From an uncultured Clostridium sp. (GTDB lineage Bacteria; Bacillota; Clostridia; TANB77; CAG-508): a stretch of DNA of 29,595 bases. This document shows, one piece after another, positions 16,465 to 23,128 of the stretch. The translations under genes and the position numbers were made by a program. The DNA is taken from assembly GCA_900552655.1 (NCBI GenBank), contig USAE01000015.1, positions 1 through 29,595 on the forward strand. Reading direction: 5' to 3'. A model generated the notes under the pieces. That model ran no database searches. It saw only the letters and a list, made by a program, of their open reading frames with translations, and was not told the DNA's origin. Each line of letters opens with the position of its first letter. The first letter of the stretch is position 1.

Positions 16465-17646
16465 CTATGCTCTATGCATTAAGCGAATTCCACCTAATGA
16501 GTTAATTGATTGTGCACCTCTTATTCCAAATATGTTCTTTACAATCTTCTCTCCTCTAGATAATCCCATAAGGAATATTGCTGCAAATAATGGTGCTACT
16601 GTTGCAATTGCTCCTGCAGATGTTATAAATACACTATAAATTACTAAATGTAGTGGTTGAATAAATATATTTATAAGAATTTCTTTAAGCCATCTTTGGT
16701 ATCCTTGTGCTTTTTCATCGCCAATACTATCTATAGGATAAGTTATGGATATTAATGGAGAAATAATCGTTAAAAGCCCTACCGATAAAACCCTTTTAAA
16801 ATACAATATAAAGAATTTTAATTGATAGTATACTATTACCCAATATAACATAGAAATTGCTACATAGTTCCATCCTTTTAATGTTGCCATTTGTTCTGCT
16901 ATAGAATCTTTCTCTGGATTTTTTATAGTACCATTACCATACATTAGAATTTTTTCTAAATTATCACTACTTTTTGGAACCAATTTTACAAGTCCATTAG
17001 ATAGGTTTATTGCCATCATAATAATATATATAAGAACAAATATCATACAAAAACCTTTTACCCATGCAAATAACATTTTTTTGTATTTGGCTTTTTCATC
17101 TGCAACAGTTGACATTGCCATTCTTATTCCTACATATACTAGTACTAATAAAGTTAATCCAACTGCTAAATTTCTTGTTGCTCCATACCATACTGCAACT
17201 GTTTGTGATAACATCCCTGTTACTTTTTTGGTTTGACTTATATTTCCAAAAAAGTCTATATCAAACATATCATATTTGCCTTCTAGCAAATCTTGTATTG
17301 TAAATTCCATTGTTCCTGTTCCATCAATTTGTTGTGAATTAACAACAGAATTTAATAAACTGCTAATTAAAGTAGGTATAACATTAAGTACTTTCATAAG
17401 TGCACTCGCTGTAGCTCCTCCCATACTTGGTTGTGGTGAAACTTTATGTTTTGAAGAACCACCTTCTGGGTTTGCTATTGTTTTACCATCATTTATAAGG
17501 CTATCTGCAGAATCCTCAGAAATTCCACCCATTACTTCATTTACGTTTTCTTTCTTTGGATCTGCTGCATAAACCATTTGCATAGGTAATATTAAATTAA
17601 ATATTGTCGCAATAACTATAATTATTAACCCTACTTTTTTAATCAT
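16465..17646 (-). CDS. VirB6/TrbL-like channel protein, first copy
   Basis: A 393-residue protein with a signal peptide (GLIIIVIATIFNLILP, then MVYAAD), a 100-residue outside segment and about six transmembrane helices. It carries the same signatures as the other two copies: VWYGATRNLAVG, VGIRMAMSTVADEKAKYK, YPIDSIGDEKAQGYQRWLKE and NIFIQPLHLVIY. It is the shortest copy and lacks the long cytoplasmic tail, ending in LGGIRLMHRA. VirB6-like proteins form part of the inner-membrane channel of T4SS. It follows the VirB4 gene by 16 bases, with GGGAGA upstream of the ATG. Having three diverged copies side by side suggests a hetero-oligomeric channel or division of labour. Confidence 0.82.
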   Translation of the reverse strand: MIKKVGLIIIVIATIFNLILPMQMVYAADPKKENVNEVMGGISEDSADSLINDGKTIANPEGGSSKHKVSPQPSMGGATASALMKVLNVIPTLISSLLNSVVNSQQIDGTGTMEFTIQDLLEGKYDMFDIDFFGNISQTKKVTGMLSQTVAVWYGATRNLAVGLTLLVLVYVGIRMAMSTVADEKAKYKKMLFAWVKGFCMIFVLIYIIMMAINLSNGLVKLVPKSSDNLEKILMYGNGTIKNPEKDSIAEQMATLKGWNYVAISMLYWVIVYYQLKFFILYFKRVLSVGLLTIISPLISITYPIDSIGDEKAQGYQRWLKEILINIFIQPLHLVIYSVFITSAGAIATVAPLFAAIFLMGLSRGEKIVKNIFGIRGAQSINSLGGIRLMHRA

Positions 17647-17662
17647 CTATTCTCCCTCTTAC

Positions 17663-19642
17663 TTATGAGTTTCTATTTCCTTCTTTTTGTTTTTGCTCTT
17701 GTATTAATTTAATTTTATTAACATTTGTTTCAACAAATTCAAATTCTTTCTTAGTTGGTCTTATTGCAATTATTGCTGTATCTGATCCAACTTTTAATAA
17801 TCCTTCACCTCTGTTACAAGTTGTTAAAAAGGCTGCTTCACCTTCACTTAGTTTAAATACTTCCTTTATGTAAGGAATTTCAGATTTATCTTGTGCTAAG
17901 AATAATTTTGTATCTGATGAAGTTAAAACTGCTTGCGCTTCTGGCTTTTCGTAGAAATCTTGGAATTTTTGTGACATAACTGCTAAAGAAACATTTCTCT
18001 TTCTAGCACGTCTTGCCATTGTGTTTAAGAAGTCTACAGCTTCTGGATATGGAAGTAACATCCAAGCTTCGTCTATAAGAACTCTCTTCTTAGCTGCTTT
18101 TTCTTTATCTTCACTATTTTTCTTAACATATTTTTCCCAAATCCAAGAAAGTAATATTTGTTGTGCAAGTGGTCTTGCAAATCTTTCTTCTAGTTGAGAT
18201 ATGTCTAAGTTTATAAAAGGTGTTCCTTCTAATAATTCGAATGTTGATTGACCATCAAAATATGCCATTTGACCATTATATTCTCTTACATATTGTTTCA
18301 TAACCTTAGATAAATAACTGTAGTGGAATCTATAATCTGGATTTTCGTTTTCTTGTCCTTTTCTTAAAATTCTTTTAAACCAAGAACCTATTGTTGGCAT
18401 TTCTTTTTTAGCTCTTCCTATGTAATTTTTAGAAAATCTTTTAGCTTGGTCATTGTCTTCAAACAAACTATTTATATCATCTGTAATTCCTCTAGATTCA
18501 TATTCCTCCGCAACAGATTCTGCAATAATTTGTTTTGTAAGTTCGTTTACCTCTTCACTTCTTGTACTTCCTCTTGCCATTGTGAGTAAAGCTTGTGTAA
18601 CATCTTCTACTTTGTTTTCTATATTTAAAACTGCTCTTTCTCTTCCTGTTATTTCATCTTTTATTGTTTCTGGCTCTATATCGAATAAATTTATAATTGT
18701 ATTAGAATTTGGACTTATTGTTACATTAACTCCTCCTAGAGCATCTGCAACAACACCATATTCACCTTCAGCATCTAGTGCTAAGCTTTCTATTCCCATT
18801 AAAACAGAAGATCTTGCTGTAATTGTTTTTATTGTAACACCTTTACCAGCTCCAGATTTACCAAAAATAACTAAGTTGTAGTTTGTAAGTGTAGAACTAA
18901 AGTTATCAAATAGTATTGGTAGACCTGTTTGTTTGTCAAATCCTATTGGAATACCATTTTCGTGACCAACTTCTGAAGAAAAGAATGGGAAAACAGTTGC
19001 CATAGAATTTCTATCGAAATTATGAGATTTCTTTATAGTATTTTCATTAAATGGTAAGTTTGTTCTAAAAGCATCTTCTTGTATCGCCCACGCTGGCTTT
19101 ACATCTATTAAAGTTTTTGCCATTTCAGAAGCTAATAGCTCTGTTTCTTTGTCTAGATCTTCTAAACTATATGCAAACAATGTACAAACTATTGTAGCTT
19201 CGTATAACTTGTTAAACCCACTTGCTATTTGATCTCTTAGGTCCTCTGCTTCTATTCTTTTTTGTGCTAATATTCTTTCACGGTTAATATCTCCTCTATC
19301 TATTGCGACTAATCTTTCAGATTCTAGTTCGTTAATTGTTCTATTTAAGTCTGTTTGTGAAGAACTTTCACTAACTGGTCCAATAAATACAGATGTATTT
19401 ACATCTCCGAATGTATACATGCTTCTTAAAAATTCTGGGAATGTACACATTCTAGGAATATTTGCTACTACCATACTTCTTGCATATCTTGTTTTTGTAG
19501 AAACTATTTCTACATGGTTTATATTAGAAAAATCTATTCCAGCTGGTGCAATTAAATCTTTTATGCCTTTAGCATTTTTTCCTAGAACACCTTTTGGAAC
19601 TTCTACTTTATTTTCTTTTTCTTCTACATTTTTATTTCTCAT
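17663..19642 (-). CDS. virB4: VirB4/TraE-type ATPase of the type IV secretion system
   Basis: A 659-residue cytoplasmic ATPase that would energise pilin handling and transport. The Walker A loop is GKSGAGKGVT (261-270), and Walker B is VLIDEAWMLL (521-530, D524 and E525). VMSQKFQDF (555-563) fits the sensor region, and the arginine-rich MARRARKRN (542-550) precedes it. Residues 40-180 match the VirB4 N-terminal domain pattern, ahead of the ATPase core. The Walker A position that is normally Ser/Thr is glycine (G268), with Thr two residues later; this departs from the textbook motif. The start codon follows GGAGG by about 10 bases. It lies directly after a gene for a second VirB4-N-like protein. 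There are no transmembrane helices. Confidence 0.9.
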   Translation of the reverse strand: MRNKNVEEKENKVEVPKGVLGKNAKGIKDLIAPAGIDFSNINHVEIVSTKTRYARSMVVANIPRMCTFPEFLRSMYTFGDVNTSVFIGPVSESSSQTDLNRTINELESERLVAIDRGDINRERILAQKRIEAEDLRDQIASGFNKLYEATIVCTLFAYSLEDLDKETELLASEMAKTLIDVKPAWAIQEDAFRTNLPFNENTIKKSHNFDRNSMATVFPFFSSEVGHENGIPIGFDKQTGLPILFDNFSSTLTNYNLVIFGKSGAGKGVTIKTITARSSVLMGIESLALDAEGEYGVVADALGGVNVTISPNSNTIINLFDIEPETIKDEITGRERAVLNIENKVEDVTQALLTMARGSTRSEEVNELTKQIIAESVAEEYESRGITDDINSLFEDNDQAKRFSKNYIGRAKKEMPTIGSWFKRILRKGQENENPDYRFHYSYLSKVMKQYVREYNGQMAYFDGQSTFELLEGTPFINLDISQLEERFARPLAQQILLSWIWEKYVKKNSEDKEKAAKKRVLIDEAWMLLPYPEAVDFLNTMARRARKRNVSLAVMSQKFQDFYEKPEAQAVLTSSDTKLFLAQDKSEIPYIKEVFKLSEGEAAFLTTCNRGEGLLKVGSDTAIIAIRPTKKEFEFVETNVNKIKLIQEQKQKEGNRNS

Positions 19643-19664
19643 TTAAAACTTTCCTCCAATCCTT

Positions 19665-20885
19665 TTATTTGTCCGCCTTTTTTGGTCTTCCTCTTGTTGT
19701 TTTCTTTTTTGCTTCTGTTGGATTTGTTTTATCTTCAGTTGCTTTTTCTTCTTTTTCCTTTTCTTGGTCTTCTTTTGTTTTTTCTTCTATAATTCTCTTT
19801 GTTTCGTTATATAAGTCTGGACTTAATTGATTTTTGTATTCTTCTATTATTTCTATTGTTCTCTCTCTTAATTCGTTGTTTAATTTTTCTCTATCTTTTA
19901 ATATACTATCTGCTTTTAACAAACTATCTGAAGCTAAATCTACAGCCATATCATCTATTTGTCTATCTATTCTATCTCTTTGTTTTTGTAAAACATCTTT
20001 AGATGTAGAATATAATGCATCATATTGTGCATCTAATGCTCTATCTAATTGATATATTTGTTCTTCATCTCTGTTGTATGCTATATATAATAATTCTGTT
20101 AATTCTTCTGAATCTAATATTCTACCAGAAACTTGTGCACTTCCTAAACTTCTTATTAATGTTTCTGTTCTTGTATATAATTCTGTAAATACCATATTTA
20201 TAATTTCATCTTTTGAGTAATTAGAAATATTTCCTAACTCACTTTTAAAATAAGAAACTACAACATATGTTTTTTGTTGCAAGACATTTTGGTTAAAACT
20301 CATTCTTCCAATATAATTAGATATGTCTTGTCCATATTCTAAAACATTTTCTTTTCTTCTTATTTCGAAATTCAACATATCTACTTGTTTTTGGTTTCCC
20401 ATTCTTTCGTATTCTACTTTTTGTTTTTGTAGAGATTTTATTTCTTCTGCAATTACATTTACCTTTTCTCTGTATGCGTCTATTGTTTTTCTTAAATTTA
20501 AGCTTCTTGTTTGTACATATAATTGGATTGGAAATCTAATAGTATTTAAGAATTCTACGAATCCTCTTTCTACAGCTTCTTTTTCTGCTTCAGATAATAA
20601 GTCATAATTTATTCCCTTACATTGTACTACCATTACATATTGTTGTCCGTTTTTTCTTATTATCATGTCATCTCTAACTTCGTCGAAATCTAATATTTTT
20701 TCTGTTGTTTCTCTTTGTATTCCGTTAAATTCTTTATTAGCAGTTTTTATTTCTTTTTCTTTTTCTCTTTTTTCTGTGTTTACTTTACTTTTATAAACGA
20801 AAAAGTAATATGCTATTATTAAACCAATTATTACAACAACTAGTATAATAAGCATTATGTTTAACCCCATTATAATATTGTCCAT
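19665..20885 (-). CDS. Membrane-anchored protein resembling a VirB4 N-terminal domain
   Basis: A 406-residue protein with an N-terminal transmembrane helix (about 7-30), a domain at about 60-250, helical coiled coil (about 140-180 and 290-375) and a Lys/Glu/Thr-rich tail ending TTRGRPKKADK. The domain pattern (DMIIRKNGQQYVMVVQCKG, then FVEFLNTIRFPIQLYVQTR) resembles the N-terminal region of VirB4/TraE ATPases. There is no Walker A or B motif, so it is not an ATPase itself. Position immediately before virB4 (22-base gap) and after prgI suggests a partner that anchors the ATPase to the membrane. The AT-hook-like GRPKK at the end is probably just a basic tail. The ribosome binding site is AAAGGAGG. 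The assignment rests on pattern and context. Confidence 0.7.
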   Translation of the reverse strand: MDNIIMGLNIMLIILVVVIIGLIIAYYFFVYKSKVNTEKREKEKEIKTANKEFNGIQRETTEKILDFDEVRDDMIIRKNGQQYVMVVQCKGINYDLLSEAEKEAVERGFVEFLNTIRFPIQLYVQTRSLNLRKTIDAYREKVNVIAEEIKSLQKQKVEYERMGNQKQVDMLNFEIRRKENVLEYGQDISNYIGRMSFNQNVLQQKTYVVVSYFKSELGNISNYSKDEIINMVFTELYTRTETLIRSLGSAQVSGRILDSEELTELLYIAYNRDEEQIYQLDRALDAQYDALYSTSKDVLQKQRDRIDRQIDDMAVDLASDSLLKADSILKDREKLNNELRERTIEIIEEYKNQLSPDLYNETKRIIEEKTKEDQEKEKEEKATEDKTNPTEAKKKTTRGRPKKADK

Positions 20886-20886
20886 A

Positions 20887-21250
20887 TTATTTTTCCTCCT
20901 TTGTATCTTCTTCTGTTATTGTATCTGTATAAGAATAAATACGTCTTTTAGATTTAAATTTTATATACCTTGTTATAATTTCGTCTAATGATTCTCCTCC
21001 AACTTTCTTTGTTACAGCAATACCAGCTATAGTAGGTATTTTTATAGCACCATACATCCAACCTAAAAGACCAAATACACCCATTATTATTAAACCTGCT
21101 GTTTTATACCCGTAATACTATTCCAAAGATAAAGTAGAATATAAATCCTATAAGTGCACCAACACCTGTTGTAATTAAGGATTTAGCAGTAAAAATATAT
21201 AATATTCTAGACTCTCCTTTATAATTTCTAGGAACATAATAAGTACCCAT
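20887..21250 (-). pseudogene. prgI: PrgI/VirB3-like membrane protein, interrupted by a one-base frame break
   Basis: Two adjoining frames form one gene for about 120 residues. The first half (21104-21250) starts at an ATG behind AAAGGAGG and gives MGTYYVPRNYKGESRIL followed by a transmembrane helix, then stops at TAA 21104-21106. The second half continues with a second helix (MGVFGLLGWMYGAIKIP) and ends with GGESLDEIITRYIKFKSKRR, typical of PrgI proteins, the Gram-positive VirB3 counterpart that pairs with VirB4. Removing one G from the run at 21109-21111 restores a single frame. The ATG at 21084 inside the second half has no ribosome binding site. The order pilin, prgI, virB4 is standard for such systems. 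Whether the break is a mutation, a sequencing error or recoding cannot be told here. Confidence 0.8.
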
Positions 21251-21283
21251 GTTTATTCCTCCTTTGTTTAGTTTTATTAATTA

Positions 21284-21679
21284 TTAAAATTCTTTCATAA
21301 AGTTATATACTATTGTCCAAATAGTATGTGCTCCAAATACTACTATTATAGAAACCACTAATCCTATTAGCTGTTTCTTTAATTTTGCCTGTGCGTCTGG
21401 ACTGCTTGCAGTTGCATATTTAACTCCCATTATACATGTTACTATTACTAATACCCCTGCTGCAACAGCAACTAATGCTTGTGCTATTGGCATTATTGTT
21501 GTTGCCACATCACTACTATTTATAACATCTTTTTCTTTACCTTTTTCTATAAAAGCATCTGCATCTGCTTTAAGTTCATCCCAAGTTTTTACTTCATCTG
21601 CTGCAAATGTCTTTACTGGAATAAATACTATTAATAAAACCATTAATAAATTTATAATAAAAAATGTTGCTTTTTTCAC
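21284..21679 (-). CDS. VirB2/TrbC-like pilin, third copy
   Basis: A 131-residue precursor: a signal peptide ending in KTFAADE, a short polar segment, and two hydrophobic helices joined by a conserved charged loop (GVKYATASSPDAQAKLKKQL). The loop is shared with the two pilin genes upstream. VirB2/TrbC pilins assemble the extracellular filament of T4SS. I choose the GTG at 21679, eight bases after AAGGAG; the GTG at 21688 overlaps that site. It is longer than the other two pilins because of an extra segment, TWDELKADADAFIEKGKEK, after the signal peptide. It is separated from them by a terminator-like palindrome and has its own promoter (21719-21747), and so heads the main 20-kb operon. Confidence 0.82.
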   Translation of the reverse strand: MKKATFFIINLLMVLLIVFIPVKTFAADEVKTWDELKADADAFIEKGKEKDVINSSDVATTIMPIAQALVAVAAGVLVIVTCIMGVKYATASSPDAQAKLKKQLIGLVVSIIVVFGAHTIWTIVYNFMKEF

Positions 21680-21718
21680 TATAAACACTCCTTTTTTCCC
21701 ATTTTATACTTATACATA

Positions 21719-21747
21719 ATTATACTTTATTCCCCTATATTTTGCAA
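21719..21747 (-). promoter_or_regulatory. Promoter of the main secretion operon
   Basis: Read on the minus strand, the -35 TTGCAA (21742-21747) and -10 TATAAT (21719-21724) are 17 bases apart. Transcription would start near 21712, about 33 bases before the third pilin's start codon. The same -35 variant and spacing occur at the promoter of the first pilin (22713-22741), suggesting shared control. Confidence 0.6.
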
Positions 21748-21851
21748 TAAATTACAGCTAAATGTCTTATTTTTGTAAAAATTTTCTTATTATTTTTATT
21801 AATGTATTTCTGGTTATAGTTGCCACATCCCTAAACGATTTTTTAAAAGTA

Positions 21852-21889
21852 AAAAACCTAAATGTTAAATATTTAACATTTAGGTTTTT
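21852..21889 (-). terminator. Perfect 38-bp palindrome, terminator after the first two pilins
   Basis: Bases 21852-21870 are fully complementary to 21871-21889 (AAAAACCTAAATGTTAAAT). On the minus strand the hairpin ends in six T, a standard intrinsic terminator, 25 bases after the second pilin gene. It would limit read-through from the pilin pair into the large operon, letting pilins be made in excess. The symmetric sequence could also bind a dimeric regulator. Confidence 0.8.
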
Positions 21890-21913
21890 GTTTTTCTATT
21901 TATGTTTTTCTCA

Positions 21914-22282
21914 TTAGCCCTTTGGCATTCCCATAGCAAATTTTAAAACTATTGTTACAAGATTTGAAGCTGCAAAGAAAATTATTACGCCTATTACATA
22001 TGGTACTAATTTTTCTTTTATAGTTGCTTTATCATCTGGGCTAGAAAGCATATACTTCATACCTAATATAAGCAATGCAACTAAAGAAATTGCTGTACCT
22101 GCAATTTGTACAATACTAAGTATTTTGCCAGTTTTATTATCTAAATCTGATACACCATCTTTAGTATATATTCCAGCAAAATCTTCTGTATTTATATCGT
22201 CTGCATATACAAAATTAGTTATATTAACTAATGCAAATACCATTAATATAATAGTTAAAATTTTTACTATTCTCTTTTTCAT
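21914..22282 (-). CDS. VirB2/TrbC-like pilin, second copy
   Basis: A 122-residue precursor with a signal peptide (ILTIILMVFALVNITNF, then VYADD) and two hydrophobic helices around the conserved loop GMKYMLSSPDDKATIKEK. The mature part of about 95 residues is typical of T4SS pilins. The second helix, VIGVIIFFAASNLVTI, closely matches VGAIVLFAASALLGI of the first copy, so they are duplicates. The ribosome binding site is weak (GGTGATG), and the gene starts only 11 bases after the first pilin's stop codon, so translation is probably coupled. It ends 25 bases before the terminator palindrome. Confidence 0.85.
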   Translation of the reverse strand: MKKRIVKILTIILMVFALVNITNFVYADDINTEDFAGIYTKDGVSDLDNKTGKILSIVQIAGTAISLVALLILGMKYMLSSPDDKATIKEKLVPYVIGVIIFFAASNLVTIVLKFAMGMPKG

Positions 22283-22293
22283 TTACATCACCA

Positions 22294-22662
22294 CTATGAA
22301 GCAGATATACCGCCAGCAAAATTCTTTACAATTCCTAATAATGCTGAAGCTGCAAATAATACGATAGCTCCTACTATATATACAACTGCATGTTTTTTAA
22401 TGTCTGCTTTGTCGTTTGGTGCAGCAGAAATATATTTTATAGCTAATGCTATAAGCATTATAACAGCAACTGCTGTACCAACTATTTGTGCTACAGAAAG
22501 TACCATACTTCCAATTTTACCAATTGCACCATCTGCCCCTGAGCTTACAGCTGTTGGTATAACATAACTATCTGCTGCAAATACCATTGATGTTGCAAAT
22601 AAAATTCCTAATACTACAGTTAATACTGTTATTATTTGAGCTGTTCTTTTTGAAATTTTCAT
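22294..22662 (-). CDS. VirB2/TrbC-like pilin, first copy
   Basis: A 122-residue precursor: a signal peptide ending in SMVFAADS, a Gly/Ala-rich segment, and two hydrophobic helices with the loop AIKYISAAPNDKADIKKH between them. Topology and length fit VirB2/TrbC-family major pilins of Gram-positive T4SS. GAGGAGG lies before the ATG, much stronger than the second copy's site, and a near-consensus promoter is upstream. This suggests that it is the best-expressed pilin. The upstream neighbour is the Spo0E-like gene, ending 112 bases before it. Confidence 0.87.
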   Translation of the reverse strand: MKISKRTAQIITVLTVVLGILFATSMVFAADSYVIPTAVSSGADGAIGKIGSMVLSVAQIVGTAVAVIMLIALAIKYISAAPNDKADIKKHAVVYIVGAIVLFAASALLGIVKNFAGGISAS

Positions 22663-22712
22663 TGCCCTTTTCCTCCTCTTTATTCTATTATTTAATACTA
22701 ACTCATAAAGAT

Positions 22713-22741
22713 ATTATACAACATATAGCTTTTATTTGCAA
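22713..22741 (-). promoter_or_regulatory. Promoter of the first two pilin genes
   Basis: Minus-strand -35 TTGCAA (22736-22741) and -10 TATAAT (22713-22718) have a 17-base spacer. The start point would be near 22706, giving a leader of about 44 bases. It uses the same hexamers as the promoter at 21719-21747. Confidence 0.6.
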
Positions 22742-22773
22742 TATTTTTTGCTTTTTTAAAGAAAATGTAACTT

Positions 22774-22941
22774 TTATGTAATATTTGGGCACTCTTTTTC
22801 TTTAATTAATTTATCATTATAATACTTTGCAATTAACATATCTAGTTCTACACTTATTTTATAAATAATAGAATAATCTACATTTTTTTCTATACTCTTG
22901 TTTAATTTATCTCTTACTCTACAAATCTCTTCATTTAGCAT
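22774..22941 (-). CDS. Spo0E-like aspartyl-phosphate phosphatase
   Basis: A 55-residue protein beginning MLNEEICRVRDKLNKSI and containing KISVELDMLIAKYY. The second segment matches the S-x-ELD-x-LI-x2-Y signature of the Spo0E family, whose small helical-hairpin members remove the phosphate from the sporulation regulator Spo0A. Length is typical (50-60 residues). AAAAGGAG lies eight bases before the ATG. It is a separate small gene between the M16 peptidase terminator and the pilin promoter, in the same direction as both. A possible promoter upstream (TTGAAT, 17 bases, TAACAT) is weak. There is no clear terminator after it, so read-through into the pilin genes is possible. Its presence argues for a spore-forming host. 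Confidence 0.85.
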   Translation of the reverse strand: MLNEEICRVRDKLNKSIEKNVDYSIIYKISVELDMLIAKYYNDKLIKEKECPNIT

Positions 22942-23082
22942 CTAAATCACTCCTTTTTTTTGTTTTCTTCTGTATATTTTTATGTTACCATATTTTTTTA
23001 TCCTATTCAATTAAATATTCCTATTTTTATGCATATTACAAGACTTTCGTATGACTATTTTTTTAGTTTTTTTGCAAAATAA

Positions 23083-23110
23083 AAAAAGAAGATACAAATT
23101 TCTTCTTTTT
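23083..23110 (-). terminator. Terminator after the M16 peptidase genes
   Basis: A 10-bp stem (23083-23092 with 23101-23110, AAAAAGAAGA) with an 8-base loop. On the minus strand it is followed by further T-rich sequence. It lies 19 bases after the stop codon of the ymfH-like gene. Confidence 0.7.
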
Positions 23111-23128
23111 CTATTATTTTATACAATT

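Noticed and set aside
19665..19710. AT-hook DNA-binding motif (GRPKK) in the 406-residue protein
   Set aside because: A single motif at the end of a lysine-rich tail of a membrane-anchored protein is more likely a generic basic tail.
20887..21084. Independent 65-residue gene
   Set aside because: It has no ribosome binding site; it is the second half of prgI, whose first half is directly upstream in another frame.
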